Position numbers and translations under genes: made by a program. DNA of 64,000 bases from assembly GCA_016806145.1 (NCBI GenBank), contig CP063166.1, forward strand, positions 62,001 to 126,000, in the 5' to 3' direction. Position 1 is the stretch's first letter. The number at the start of each line of letters is the position of its first letter. Positions 52,340 to 61,147 of the stretch are shown in pieces. This DNA comes from Variovorax paradoxus (GTDB lineage: Bacteria; Pseudomonadota; Gammaproteobacteria; Burkholderiales; Burkholderiaceae_C). The notes beneath the pieces were generated by a model. It worked only from the letters and a program-made list of their open reading frames with translations. It was not told the DNA's origin and made no database searches.

Positions 52340-53026
52340 ATGCGCCTCGCTTCCCTCGTTTCCGACCTGCTGCCCTCGAGCATCGCCGTTTTCCGCCTCG
52401 ACCTGGACCTCGACACCGAACCCACCGCGATGCGTGCATCGCTGACGGCCGAGGAGGACGCACGCATGCAGCGTTTCGCGCGGCGTGCCGACCGCGTGCG
52501 TTTCGCCGCGGCGCGGGTGGCGCTGCGCTCGCTGCTGGCCGAGCGCATGGGGTGCGATCCGCTCGCGTTGGTCTTTGCAGCCGGACCGCAGGGCAAGCCC
52601 TTCGTTCAGGGCCGCGATGCGCCGCGCTTCAACGTCGCGCACTCGGGCGCGCATGCACTCGTCGCCATCGCGGACGCAGCGGCGGGAATCGAGGTCGGCG
52701 TGGACATCGAGGGCTGCGCGCGCGACGTGGAGGTCGATGCGCTCGGCGCGATGGTCTTCACGCCCGATGAGCGCGAGGCGGTGCGCGAGGCGGCGGATCC
52801 GCTTGCGGCTTTCTATCTGCGCTGGACCGGCAAGGAGGCGGTGCTCAAGGCGGTCGGCGTGGGCATCACCGAGCACCTGCAGTCGGTCTCGATCGCACAG
52901 GGCGCGGGCGATGCGATCGCCCTCGCCACGCGCGTGCCCGCATGGCGCGAACTGCGCGCGATCCGGCTCGCGGCGCCGGCGGGCTACGCGGCGGCGCTGG
53001 CCTGGTATCGGTCGACGCCAGGCTGA
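52340..53026 (+). CDS. 4'-phosphopantetheinyl transferase (Sfp-like)
   Basis: This is a 228-residue PPTase with the three family signatures: FNVAHSGAHALVAI (97-110), GVDIEG with the Mg-binding Asp122 and Glu124, and FYLRWTGKEAVLKAVGVGI (158-176). It transfers the phosphopantetheine arm of CoA to carrier proteins. The two-domain length marks the Sfp/AcpT group rather than AcpS. No polyketide or peptide synthetase gene is in the window, so the acceptor is encoded elsewhere. Confidence 0.92.
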   Translation: MRLASLVSDLLPSSIAVFRLDLDLDTEPTAMRASLTAEEDARMQRFARRADRVRFAAARVALRSLLAERMGCDPLALVFAAGPQGKPFVQGRDAPRFNVAHSGAHALVAIADAAAGIEVGVDIEGCARDVEVDALGAMVFTPDEREAVREAADPLAAFYLRWTGKEAVLKAVGVGITEHLQSVSIAQGAGDAIALATRVPAWRELRAIRLAAPAGYAAALAWYRSTPG

Positions 53027-53094
53027 GAGCTCCCGGCCGGCGTCGCGCGACCGTACGGCCCGCAGGGTCATGCATCGCCATGGTCGCCGCGCTT

Positions 53095-53121
53095 CAACAT
53101 ATGCAACTCATAATGTTGCAT
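53095..53121. promoter_or_regulatory. Nested palindrome at the rrf2 start
   Basis: ATGCAAC (53101-53107) and GTTGCAT (53115-53121) form perfect arms with a 7-base spacer, and CAACAT (53095-53100) mirrors ATGTTG (53113-53118). The right arm includes the first bases of the ATG at 53120. This is a likely autorepression site for the Rrf2 protein. Confidence 0.7.
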
Positions 53122-53578
53122 GAAACGAGACAGCAAGCTTTCCGCCATCCTGCACGTGCTGCTGCACATGGCCGAGATGGACGAACCCGCGACCTCCGAG
53201 TCGCTCGCGCAGGCGATGCACACCAACCCGGTGGTGGTGCGCCGCCTCATGGCCGGGCTGCGGCAGGCCGGCTTCGTGAGCTCGGCCAAGGGCCATGGCG
53301 GCGGCTGGGTGCTGTCGTGCCCGCTGTCGAAGGTGACGCTGGCCGACATCCACGCGGCCGTGGGCGCGCCCGCGCTGCTGGCCTTCGGCAACCGCACCGA
53401 GAGCCCGGGCTGCATCGTCGAGCAGGCGGTCAACACCGCCCTCGACGGCGCCTGCCGCGAGGCCGAGGCGCTGCTGCTCGCGCGCCTGGGCCGCATCACG
53501 CTGGCCGATCTCTCGAAGGATTTCCACCGCCGCATGCACGAAGGCGGCTTCACTGCCAAGGACATTGCCCATGCCTGA
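53120..53578 (+). CDS. Rrf2-family transcriptional regulator
   Basis: This is a 152-residue regulator with the Rrf2 winged HTH (residues 5-65: AMHTNPVVVRRLMAGLRQAG) followed by the wing 'SSAKGHGGGWVLSCPLSKVT'. The cysteine spacing of IscR ([2Fe-2S] ligands) is not present, although three cysteines remain, so redox sensing by another arrangement is possible. It overlaps the next gene by 8 bases, showing co-expression with the flavoprotein. A palindrome covers its start codon. Confidence 0.9.
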   Translation: MKRDSKLSAILHVLLHMAEMDEPATSESLAQAMHTNPVVVRRLMAGLRQAGFVSSAKGHGGGWVLSCPLSKVTLADIHAAVGAPALLAFGNRTESPGCIVEQAVNTALDGACREAEALLLARLGRITLADLSKDFHRRMHEGGFTAKDIAHA

Positions 53579-54515
53579 TTCCACGAGTTCTTCCCTCCCC
53601 TACGACGCGCTGATCGTCGGCGGCAGCTTCGCGGGCCTGTCGGCCGCGATGCAGCTCGCGCGCGCACGCCGGCGCATCTGCGTGGTCGACGCGGGCCAGC
53701 CGCGCAACCGCTTCGCCGAGGCCTCGCACGGCTTCTTCGGCCACGACGGCGCGGCGCCGCTGGCATTGCGCGACCACGCGCGCGCGCAACTGCTGGCATA
53801 TCCATCGGTCGATTTCGTCGCGGACGCGGCAGAGACAGCGTGCGCGCTGCCGGCCGAAGAGGGCGACACCCGGTTCGCCGTCACGCTGGCTTCGGGCCAG
53901 ACGCTCGTGACGCGCCGGCTGCTATTGGCCACGGGCGTGCACGACCTGCTGCCCGAGAGCATCGAGGGCCTCGCGCCGCGCTGGGGTTCCAGCGTGCTGC
54001 ACTGCCCCTACTGCCATGGCTACGAGTTCATCGACCGCCGCCTCGGCGTTCTCGGCAGCGGCGAGCTGTCGGTGCACCAGGCGATGCTGGTGGCCGACTG
54101 GGGCCCGCTGACGCTGTTCACGCACGGCCTGCCGCCGCTCGACGCGAAGACGCGCGCGCAGCTCGATGCGCGCGGCATCACGCTCGACCCGGGCCGCGTG
54201 GTCGCGCTCGAAGGCCCGGCGAGCGCGCTCGAGGCGGTGCGCTTCGACGATGGGCGCCGGCTGCCGCTCGACGCGCTGTTCGTGGCGCCGGCCCAGCGCC
54301 AGGGCAGCACGCTGGCCGCGCAACTCGGTTGCGCCTTCGACGAGGGCCCGCTGGGCCTCGTGGTGCGCACCGATCCGATGATGAAGACCAGCTCGGTGCC
54401 CGGCGTGTTCGCGGCCGGCGACGCGGCGCTCGCGATGCAGAACGCCACACTGGCGTCGGCCGATGGCGTGCGGGCCGGAGCCTCGCTGCACCGCTCACTG
54501 ATCTTCGTCGACTGA
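53571..54515 (+). CDS. Thioredoxin reductase-like flavoprotein
   Basis: This is a 314-residue two-dinucleotide-domain flavoprotein. The FAD motif VGGSFAGLSAAMQLARA is at about 17-33. The redox pair is CPYC (145-148) in LHCPYCHGYE, and a second FAD segment is GVFAAGDAALAMQ. The second nucleotide site begins GVLGSGELS, but the HRRxxxR cluster that holds the NADPH phosphate in thioredoxin reductases is absent (LFTHGLPPLD there). NADH or another donor is therefore possible. It is coupled to an Rrf2 regulator, a pairing common in Burkholderiales. The partner protein is unknown. Confidence 0.87.
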   Translation: MPDSTSSSLPYDALIVGGSFAGLSAAMQLARARRRICVVDAGQPRNRFAEASHGFFGHDGAAPLALRDHARAQLLAYPSVDFVADAAETACALPAEEGDTRFAVTLASGQTLVTRRLLLATGVHDLLPESIEGLAPRWGSSVLHCPYCHGYEFIDRRLGVLGSGELSVHQAMLVADWGPLTLFTHGLPPLDAKTRAQLDARGITLDPGRVVALEGPASALEAVRFDDGRRLPLDALFVAPAQRQGSTLAAQLGCAFDEGPLGLVVRTDPMMKTSSVPGVFAAGDAALAMQNATLASADGVRAGASLHRSLIFVD

Positions 54516-54743
54516 GGAAGGAAGAAGCTTCGCGGTTCTGGCCGACGCACGCGCCGTGCGTCGATCCGGTGCGAGGAATGCACGCTTCGAGCCGGCCGTC
54601 GAGCGTGCGCGGGTCGCTACCGGTGGCACCGTCGCGGCCCGCTCGGGCGCCGGGCTCGCGTGCGAAATGGCTTGCCATATCGACACGTGAATCGCCGCGG
54701 CGTGATCGTTCTCTTGCGGCAACGGCATGGATCGTTCCCCGCT

Positions 54744-56078
54744 TCAGCCGCGCGCCGGCAGCACCGTGCCGCGGCTCTCGCCGAAGCCGATGCGCGCCTG
54801 GCCGGGCTTCTCGCACCAGCCGCGCAGCAGCACGGCGTCGCCGTCCTCGATGAAGCTGCGCTGCTCGCCGCCGTCGCCCAGCGCCACGGGCGCCTGGCCG
54901 CCGCGCGCGAGCTCGATGATGGCGCCGGCCTCGCCCTCGCCGGGGCCCGAGATGGTGCCGCTGCCGAACAGGTCGCCGGGGTTGAGCTGGCAGCCGCCCA
55001 CCGTGTGGTGCGCCACCATCTGCGCCACGCTCCAGTACTGGTGGCGAAAGCTCGTGGACGACAGGCGCGAAGGTCCGCGCTTCTCGGCGCGCGCCTTCTC
55101 GCTCTCGAGCCAGACCTCGAGCCGGATGTCGATCGCGCCGGCCTCGCGGTTGGCCGGGTCCTCGAGATAGGCCAGCGGCTGCGGATCGGCGGCCGCGCGC
55201 GTCCAGGGCTGGCGGTAGGGCGCGAGCGCTTCCATGGTCACGATCCACGGCGAGATCGTGGTCGCGAAGTTCTTCGCGAGGAAGGGGCCGAGCGGCGCCA
55301 TCTCCCAGAACTGGATGTCGCGCGCCGACCAGTCGTTGAGCAGGCAGATGCCGAAGACGTGTTGCTCCGCGTCCGCGAGCGCAATGGCCTCGCCGTGCGC
55401 ATTGCCGGTGCCGATCCAGACGCCGAGCTCGAGCTCGTAGTCAAGCCGCGCGCAGGCCTGGTAGGTGGGCGCGGTCGCACCCGGCGCCATCGCCTGGCCC
55501 ATGGGCCGGCGGAACTGCTGGCCGCTCACGCCGATGGTCGACACGCGCCCGTGGTAGGCGATCGGGATCCAGCGGAAGTTCGAGGTCACGTCGCCGCCGG
55601 GGTTGAACAGGCGCGTGATGTTGAGCGCGTGGTCGATCGAGGTGTAGAAGTCGGTGTAGTCGCCGATGCGCGCGGGGATCGCGTACTCGGCCTCGGCCTG
55701 CGGCACCAGGCAGGCGCGCACGGCCTGCACCGCGGCCACCGGCGAATCGTTCTTCAGCAGCGCGAACAGCGCATGGCGCAGCGCCTGCCAGGCCGCGGGG
55801 CCGAGCGCGAAGAAGTCGTTGAGCGCGGGCTGCGCGGCGGCCGTGGCCGCCTCGAGCGCGAGGCCGTCGAGCTGCTGCGCCTGGACCAGCGCGGCCAGGT
55901 CGAGCACCTGGTCGCCGATTGCGACGCCGCCGCGAAAGGCCTCGCCGCCGCCGGCGCGGCGGAACACCGCATGCGGCAGGTTCTGGATCGGGAAGTCGCT
56001 GCTGTCGGTGGCCGTGGGGTTGGCCGATTCGACCCAGCTGCGGGCGTGGACGTCGTGCGTGTGGTTGAGCGTGTGCAT
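54744..56078 (-). CDS. fahA: Fumarylacetoacetase
   Basis: This is a 444-residue enzyme of full FAH type. The catalytic metal and acid/base residues are visible: DYTDFYTSIDHA (Asp and His of the active site), YELELGVWIG (two Glu ligands), LLNDWSARDIQFWE (Asp) and AKNFATTISPWI (Lys). It hydrolyses fumarylacetoacetate to fumarate and acetoacetate in tyrosine/homogentisate breakdown. No homogentisate dioxygenase or maleylacetoacetate isomerase gene is nearby. It is the last gene of a leftward operon with an ABC importer and a cyclase-family hydrolase, so a different acylpyruvate-like substrate is possible. Confidence 0.92.
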   Translation of the reverse strand: MHTLNHTHDVHARSWVESANPTATDSSDFPIQNLPHAVFRRAGGGEAFRGGVAIGDQVLDLAALVQAQQLDGLALEAATAAAQPALNDFFALGPAAWQALRHALFALLKNDSPVAAVQAVRACLVPQAEAEYAIPARIGDYTDFYTSIDHALNITRLFNPGGDVTSNFRWIPIAYHGRVSTIGVSGQQFRRPMGQAMAPGATAPTYQACARLDYELELGVWIGTGNAHGEAIALADAEQHVFGICLLNDWSARDIQFWEMAPLGPFLAKNFATTISPWIVTMEALAPYRQPWTRAAADPQPLAYLEDPANREAGAIDIRLEVWLESEKARAEKRGPSRLSSTSFRHQYWSVAQMVAHHTVGGCQLNPGDLFGSGTISGPGEGEAGAIIELARGGQAPVALGDGGEQRSFIEDGDAVLLRGWCEKPGQARIGFGESRGTVLPARG

Positions 56079-56091
56079 GAAAGAGGATTCC

Positions 56092-56898
56092 TTAGACCGA
56101 GGCCATCAGCGCGTCGTCGAAGATCGCGACCGCGCGCGTCCAGCCGGCCGAGGCGCCGCGGATCTTGTGCGGAAAGCAGCTGATGAAGAAGCCCGTGGGC
56201 GGCAGCACTTCGAGGTTGTGCAGCTTCTCGATGTGGCAATAGCCGATGTCGCGGCCGGCCTTGTGGCCTTCCCAGATCAGCGAGGCGTCGTGCGTCTCGC
56301 CGTACTTCTTGGCCGTGTGGACGAAGGGCGCGTCCCAGCTCCAGGCATCGGTGCCCGTGAGGCGCACGCCGCGCTCGAGCAGGTACATGGTCGCCTCGTA
56401 GCCCATGCCGGCACCGGCCGACACGTAGTCGGGGTTGCCGTAGCGCGAGCCGGCGCGCGTGTTGATCACCACGATCTCGAGCGGCTTGAGCGTGTGGCCG
56501 ATGCGCTTGAGCTCGGCCTCGACATCGGCCGCGCGCACCACGTAGCCGTCGGCGAAGTGGCGGAAGTCGAGCTTCACGCCGGGCTGGAAGCACCAGTCGA
56601 GCGGCACGTCGTGGATCGCGATCGCGGGCTTCTTCTCGCCGAGCGCCTTGTCCATGGTCGAGTGGAAGTGGTAGGGCGCGTCGAGGTGGGTGCCGTTGTG
56701 CGTGGACAACTGCACCAGCTCGACCGCCCAGCCCTCGCCGTCGGGCAGGTCCTCCTTCTTGAGGCCGGGGAAGAAGGGCTCGATCTGCTCGTAGGTGTTC
56801 TCGTGCGTGAAGTACTGGATCTTCGGGCCGAAGGCCGGCGGGTCGGAGAGCACGTCGTTCTCCAGGAAGATCGAGAGGTCGACCAGTTTGCGTGGCAT
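56092..56898 (-). CDS. Cyclase-family metal hydrolase (kynurenine formamidase-like)
   Basis: This is a 268-residue protein of the cyclase/KynB superfamily. The metal-binding motif LSTHNGTHLDAPYHF has the HxGTHxDxPxH pattern, and a later conserved 'LTGTDAWSWDAPFVHTAKKY' is present. It opens RKLVDLSIFLENDVLSDPPA. Length exceeds KynB (about 210), fitting a distinct branch that hydrolyses cyclic or amide compounds. The start has AGGAG 7 bases upstream. It stands between the permease (56-base gap) and fahA (13-base gap), so it probably prepares the substrate of the fumarylacetoacetase. Confidence 0.87.
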   Translation of the reverse strand: MPRKLVDLSIFLENDVLSDPPAFGPKIQYFTHENTYEQIEPFFPGLKKEDLPDGEGWAVELVQLSTHNGTHLDAPYHFHSTMDKALGEKKPAIAIHDVPLDWCFQPGVKLDFRHFADGYVVRAADVEAELKRIGHTLKPLEIVVINTRAGSRYGNPDYVSAGAGMGYEATMYLLERGVRLTGTDAWSWDAPFVHTAKKYGETHDASLIWEGHKAGRDIGYCHIEKLHNLEVLPPTGFFISCFPHKIRGASAGWTRAVAIFDDALMASV

Positions 56899-56954
56899 GG
56901 GTGGGCTCCTTGTGGGGTGTTCGTTCGAGCGGAGGGAAGAGAAGGGAACGGAAA

Positions 56955-57740
56955 TCAGGGGTGCTGCCAGCGCAGCAGGCGCCGCTCGGCCAGGGCCAGC
57001 AGCGCATTGCTCGCGAAGCCGATGAGCCCGAGCAGCACGATGCCGGCGAACAGCTCGCTGGCGCGGAAGGCGCGCGCGGCCAGCAGGATGGCCTGGCCCA
57101 GGCCGCTTTGCGAGGCGATCATCTCGCCCACCACCGCGACGATCAGCGCGATGGTCAGCGCGAGCCGCATGCCGGCCAGGATGTCGGGCATCGCATTGGG
57201 CAGGCCCATCTTCCAGACATAGGCCGCGCGCGACATCTGCAGGCAGCGCGCCACCTCGGCCAGGCGCGGCTCCACGGCCGCGAAGCCATGCACCGTGGCC
57301 AGCAGCACCGGCCACATCGCGCCGAAGGCGACCACGAACAGCACCATGCCGGGGTTGAGCCCGAAGATCGAGATCGCCAGCGGCAGCAGCGCCGAGGCCG
57401 GCAGCGGGCGCACGAACTCCAGCGTGGGCTGGACCCAGGCACGCACCACGGGCGAGACGCCGATGGCCGCGCCCAGCAGCACGCCGGCCAGCGACGCCAG
57501 CAGCCAGCCCTGGACCATGCGGCCCACGGTGGCGCCGGTGAACGCGAGCAGCTCGCCGCCGCCTTCGCCCGAGAGGTTCAGTCCTTCGAGCAGGCTCGCG
57601 AAGGTGGCTTGCGGCGTCGGCAGGAACACGCGGCTGACCCAGCCTGCGTTGCTCGCGATCCACCACAGCGCGACCAGCGCCAGCAGCACGCCCAGCGCGC
57701 CGAATTGCTCCAGGCCCTTGCGTTCGGCGTGGCCGTTCAT
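56955..57740 (-). CDS. NitT/TauT-type ABC permease, subunit 2
   Basis: This is a 261-residue inner-membrane permease (SsuC/TauC type) with about six helices. The EAA coupling loop region reads 'EVARCLQMSRAAYVWKMGLP'. The sequence differs clearly from the neighbouring permease, so the two probably form a heterodimer, whereas many members of this family use a single permease. It overlaps the upstream permease gene by ATGA. Confidence 0.9.
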   Translation of the reverse strand: MNGHAERKGLEQFGALGVLLALVALWWIASNAGWVSRVFLPTPQATFASLLEGLNLSGEGGGELLAFTGATVGRMVQGWLLASLAGVLLGAAIGVSPVVRAWVQPTLEFVRPLPASALLPLAISIFGLNPGMVLFVVAFGAMWPVLLATVHGFAAVEPRLAEVARCLQMSRAAYVWKMGLPNAMPDILAGMRLALTIALIVAVVGEMIASQSGLGQAILLAARAFRASELFAGIVLLGLIGFASNALLALAERRLLRWQHP

Positions 57741-58507
57741 GACACGACTCCCATGCGGCGCGACACACCGCGCTGCAGCCGCAGCATGGCCGCGTTGATC
57801 GCGAAGCCCACCACGCCGATCCAGCCCAGCCAGGCCAGCATCAGCGCGGGGTCGAAGCTCTGCTGCGCGATCATCATCGCGTAGCCCATGCCGTTGGGAT
57901 TGGCCGCGATCTCCACCGTCACGGCCACCACCAGCGCCACCGCCACGCCGAGCCGCAGCGCGACGAACAGGCGCGGCACGATGGCCGGCAGCACGATCTT
58001 GAAGGCACGCTCGCGCGCCGACAGGCCCAGCACGCGGCTGACCTCGAGCAACCGCGGCTCGACCTGCTGCACCGCCGCCTGCACCAGCACCAGCAGCGGC
58101 CAGAAGGTGGCGAAGGCGACGATCGCCAGCTCCATGCGCACGCCGAAGCCGAAGCCCAGCATCGCGAGGGGGATCAGCGCGACCGAGGGCACGGGGCGCA
58201 GCACCTCGATGGTGACCGAGCCGAGCCGGGCCGCGCGGCGCGACAGCCCGAGCACCAGCCCGAGCGCGATGCCGAGCACCGCGCCCAGCAGCAGGCCCAG
58301 CGCGGCGGTGCCGAGCGTGAAGCCGGTGGCCTGCCACAGCGAGCCGTCGAGCGCGGCGCCGGCGAAGGCCCTGGCCGCGGCGCTCGGCGGCGCCAGCGCA
58401 TCGCTGCCCAAGGCAGCCGCGCGGCGCGCATACCACTCGAAGGCGCCGATCAGCAGCGCCGGAAACACCCAGGGCCGCAGCCCGCGCACGAGCCGGTTCT
58501 CAGTCAT
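57737..58507 (-). CDS. NitT/TauT-type ABC permease, subunit 1
   Basis: This is a 256-residue permease with the coupling region LLEVSRVLGLSARERAFKIV and the family segment 'LRPVPSVALIPLAMLGFGFG'. It overlaps both neighbours: 8 bases with the ATPase gene and 4 with the second permease gene. It is part of the importer encoded at 56955-60298. Confidence 0.92.
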   Translation of the reverse strand: MTENRLVRGLRPWVFPALLIGAFEWYARRAAALGSDALAPPSAAARAFAGAALDGSLWQATGFTLGTAALGLLLGAVLGIALGLVLGLSRRAARLGSVTIEVLRPVPSVALIPLAMLGFGFGVRMELAIVAFATFWPLLVLVQAAVQQVEPRLLEVSRVLGLSARERAFKIVLPAIVPRLFVALRLGVAVALVVAVTVEIAANPNGMGYAMMIAQQSFDPALMLAWLGWIGVVGFAINAAMLRLQRGVSRRMGVVS

Positions 58508-59357
58508 GGCCGTGCTCGATGAAGGCGAACAGCTCGCGCCGCAGCCGCAGGTAGTCGGGATGCTCCTTGGTCGTGAGCTGGTCGCGCGGGCGCGGGATCT
58601 TCACGTCGATCATGCGCGCGAGGCTGGGCCGTCCGGGACCGGGGTTGGCCTGCAGCGCGATCACGCGGTCGCCGAGGTAGATCGCCTCCTCGAGGTCGTG
58701 CGTGACGAACAGCACCGTGAGGCCGTCCTCGCGCACCAGCCGCGCGAGCTCGTCCTGCAGGCTCTGCCGCGTCAACGCGTCGAGCGCGCCGAAGGGCTCG
58801 TCCATCATCATCAGTTCGGGCTTCTGCGCGAGGCAGCGCGCGATCTGCGCGCGCTGCTGCATGCCGCCCGAGAGCTGCACCGGGAACTTGTGGGCGTGCT
58901 TCGCGAGCCCGACCTTGGCGAGCACGTCGGCGATGCGCGGCGCGCGCTCGGCCGCGGGCACGCCGCCGGCCTCGAGCGCGAGGCTCACGTTGCCCTCGAC
59001 CGTGCGCCAGGGCAGCAGCGCGCGGCCGTAGTCCTGGAACACGAAGGCGACCTCGCGCGAGGGCTCGAGCATCTTCACGCCGTTGCGCCGCACCTCGCCC
59101 GCGCTCGCGGTGACCAGCCCGCTGGCCGCGCGCAGCAACGTCGTCTTGCCGCAGCCGCTGGGGCCGACGATGCAGACGAACTCGCCGCGCGCCACGTCGA
59201 AGGAGGTGGGCGAGAGGATCTCGCGGCCGCCGAGGCGGATGGTCACGCCGTCGAAGCGCAGGAAGGGCGCGGCATGGCGCGCGGGGCCGCTGCCGGGCAA
59301 GGCGGCGCCCGCGGGCAGCGCGCTGCGCGCCAGGTTGGGAACGTGCGCCGCGATCAT
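58500..59357 (-). CDS. NitT/TauT-type ABC ATP-binding protein
   Basis: This is a 285-residue ATPase with Walker A VGPSGCGKTTLLRAASG (65-73 core), signature LSGGMQQRAQIARCL, Walker B LMMMDEPFGALDALTRQSLQ and the H-loop FVTHDLEEAIYL. An N-terminal extension of about 30 residues, rich in Ala and Pro, precedes the domain. It starts within the receptor gene's stop (ATGA overlap). Confidence 0.93.
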   Translation of the reverse strand: MIAAHVPNLARSALPAGAALPGSGPARHAAPFLRFDGVTIRLGGREILSPTSFDVARGEFVCIVGPSGCGKTTLLRAASGLVTASAGEVRRNGVKMLEPSREVAFVFQDYGRALLPWRTVEGNVSLALEAGGVPAAERAPRIADVLAKVGLAKHAHKFPVQLSGGMQQRAQIARCLAQKPELMMMDEPFGALDALTRQSLQDELARLVREDGLTVLFVTHDLEEAIYLGDRVIALQANPGPGRPSLARMIDVKIPRPRDQLTTKEHPDYLRLRRELFAFIEHGHD

Positions 59358-60298
59358 TGGGCCACCAGCTTCGCGACGTCGATGTCGGTGCGCAGCATGC
59401 CCTGCTCCTTCATCAGGCCGGTCCAGTAGGCGAGCTGCTTCCCGCTCACCACCGGGCCCGGCGGCGAGATCTGGATCTTCGCGAGCACGTCGGCCGGCAG
59501 CCGGGTGTACTTGCCGATCGAAGCGCGCACCCTGGCATCGTTCCTCGGCTGCTGCATGAAGGCCGCGGCCTCGACCAGCGCTTCGCGGAAGGCGCGCGCC
59601 GCGCCCGGATTCTTCGCCACCCACTCGCGCTTGGCGGCATGCACGATGGTCTGGTTGTTGTCGGGCAGGAAGGTCGAGTAGTACGAAGCCACGTAGCCCG
59701 CGCCGCTCTCGGTGATGCGGGTCATGAACGGGTCGGTCGATACCACCGCATCGACCGAGCCGCCGCGCAGCAGGTCGGCATGCTGCGGGAAGGCGGCCTC
59801 GACGAAATTGACCTTGCGGTGGTCGACGCCGCTGTCCTTGAGCCAGGCGCGGAAGGTCACGTGCAGGAACGCGCCCAGGCCCGGCACGCCGATCTTCTTG
59901 CCGACGCAGTCCTGCGCGCTCTTGATGCCGCTGCCCGCGCGCGCCACCAGGCCCGCGCCCGTGAGGGTCTTCGAGGTGAGGCCGCCACCGGCCACCACCA
60001 CCAGGTCGAGGCCGCCGTCGACGGCCTGCAGGAACACCGAGGGCGTGGGGCCGCCGAGCTGCAGCGAGTCGGACTGCAGCGCCGCGGGAATGGTGGAGTT
60101 GAGCGGGATGAACTTGAGTTCGACCTCGAGGCTGCGCTTCCTGAAATAGCCTTCGTCGGCCGCCACGAACACCGAGCCGAAGTCGGTCACTGCCGTGTAG
60201 CCGAAGACGATCTTCGTCAGGGGCTGGGCGCGCGCGGGCAGTGCCGCGGCCGCCGATGCCGCGGCCAATGCCGACAGCAGGGTGCGTCTCTTGATCAT
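59354..60298 (-). CDS. NitT/TauT-type ABC substrate-binding protein
   Basis: This is a 314-residue periplasmic receptor. The signal MIKRRTLLSALAAASAAAAL contains a K-R-R-T-L-L motif, so Tat export is possible. The mature protein has 'VFGYTAVTDFGSVFVAADEG', 'QLGGPTPSVFLQAVDGGLDL' and 'STDPFMTRITESGAGYVASY', typical of the SsuA/TauA/NMT1 group that binds sulfonates, nitrate or aromatic and pyrimidine-like acids. The ligand is unknown. It overlaps the TetR gene by ATGA, so the importer is co-regulated with its repressor. Confidence 0.9.
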   Translation of the reverse strand: MIKRRTLLSALAAASAAAALPARAQPLTKIVFGYTAVTDFGSVFVAADEGYFRKRSLEVELKFIPLNSTIPAALQSDSLQLGGPTPSVFLQAVDGGLDLVVVAGGGLTSKTLTGAGLVARAGSGIKSAQDCVGKKIGVPGLGAFLHVTFRAWLKDSGVDHRKVNFVEAAFPQHADLLRGGSVDAVVSTDPFMTRITESGAGYVASYYSTFLPDNNQTIVHAAKREWVAKNPGAARAFREALVEAAAFMQQPRNDARVRASIGKYTRLPADVLAKIQISPPGPVVSGKQLAYWTGLMKEQGMLRTDIDVAKLVAQ

Positions 60299-61047
60299 GG
60301 TTTTTCTCTCCTGAGGGGTGCTTTCTTCTGGGGTGACCTGGCGCTCTTCGGCCGCGGCAGCGCATGGCGCAGGCCGCCGACGATGAAGTTCACGAGCATC
60401 GGCGCCGCGGCCGGATCGCCGGGCGTGTTCTGGCCGCGCGACAGGCGCGCGATGCGGCTGCTGTTCAGGTGGTTCATCAGCGCGCCGAGCGCGAACTGGT
60501 AGCCCCAGGCGACCTCGCCGCGCGTGGCATGCGGCAGCACGACCTGCAGCGCGTCGATGAAGGCCTCGGCCAGCGGATCGAAATAGGCGCGCAGCACGCG
60601 GTCGGCCTCTTCGGTGGTGTTGGCGAGTTCGCGCGCCACCAGCAGCGCGTAGTACTCGCCCTCGGGGCTCGCGCGCAGCGCCAGCACCGGCGTGGTGAAG
60701 GCCTCGATGATGCGCGGCAGCGTGCGCGCGTCGTCGGGGTCGAGCTTCACCGCGGCCAGGCCGGCGAGCCGCGCCTGGATCGAGGGCGCCCAGTGCTCGA
60801 AGATGGCGTGGAACAGCTCGTGTTTCTGGCCGTGGTAATAGCCCACCAGCGCCAGCGGCACGCCGGCCTCCTCGGCGATCTGGCGGATCGTCACCGCGTG
60901 GTAGCCGTGCTGCGCGAACAGCTTCTCGGCCGCCAGCAGAATCGCCTGCTTGCGGTCGGGCCGCGCGGTCTCGGCGGCGACAGCGGCGGCGGACGATGCG
61001 CTCGGACGCGCGGCGCGGCGCTTGGCGGTGGGTGTGCGGGTGCTCAT
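60295..61047 (-). CDS. TetR-family repressor heading the importer operon
   Basis: This is a 250-residue TetR protein. An Ala/Arg-rich tail of about 35 residues precedes the HTH (AEKLFAQHGYHAVTIRQIAE, then LVGYYHGQKHELFHAIF). A ligand domain of the TetR_C type ends in an unusual basic tail (PRPKSARSPQKKAPLRR). The start at 61047 is preferred to the codon at 61122, which would lie within the operators. Two tandem 16-base sites lie 10-46 bases upstream, between this gene and acetoacetyl-CoA synthetase. It probably represses its own operon and perhaps aacS. Confidence 0.9.
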   Translation of the reverse strand: MSTRTPTAKRRAARPSASSAAAVAAETARPDRKQAILLAAEKLFAQHGYHAVTIRQIAEEAGVPLALVGYYHGQKHELFHAIFEHWAPSIQARLAGLAAVKLDPDDARTLPRIIEAFTTPVLALRASPEGEYYALLVARELANTTEEADRVLRAYFDPLAEAFIDALQVVLPHATRGEVAWGYQFALGALMNHLNSSRIARLSRGQNTPGDPAAAPMLVNFIVGGLRHALPRPKSARSPQKKAPLRREKP

Positions 61048-61056
61048 GGAGGCGTA

Positions 61057-61093
61057 TTGAACGCTTGTACAAAAATGTTGAACACACGTACAA
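61057..61093. promoter_or_regulatory. Tandem TetR operators between the importer operon and aacS
   Basis: TTGAACGCTTGTACAA (61057-61072) and TTGAACACACGTACAA (61078-61093) are the same imperfect palindrome, differing only in the central four bases. They are spaced 21 bases start to start, two helical turns. They lie in the divergent promoter region, 55 bases from the aacS start codon. Confidence 0.8.
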
Positions 61094-61147
61094 ACCCTGA
61101 GGTCAACCCCCATTGAGCGCACTCCGTCACGGCGCTACGCTCGGTCC

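Noticed and set aside
54544..54562. Hairpin GACGCACG-CGC-CGTGCGTC after the flavoprotein gene as a terminator
   Set aside because: The stem is perfect but no T tract follows in either direction, and it is short for a terminator in such GC-rich DNA.
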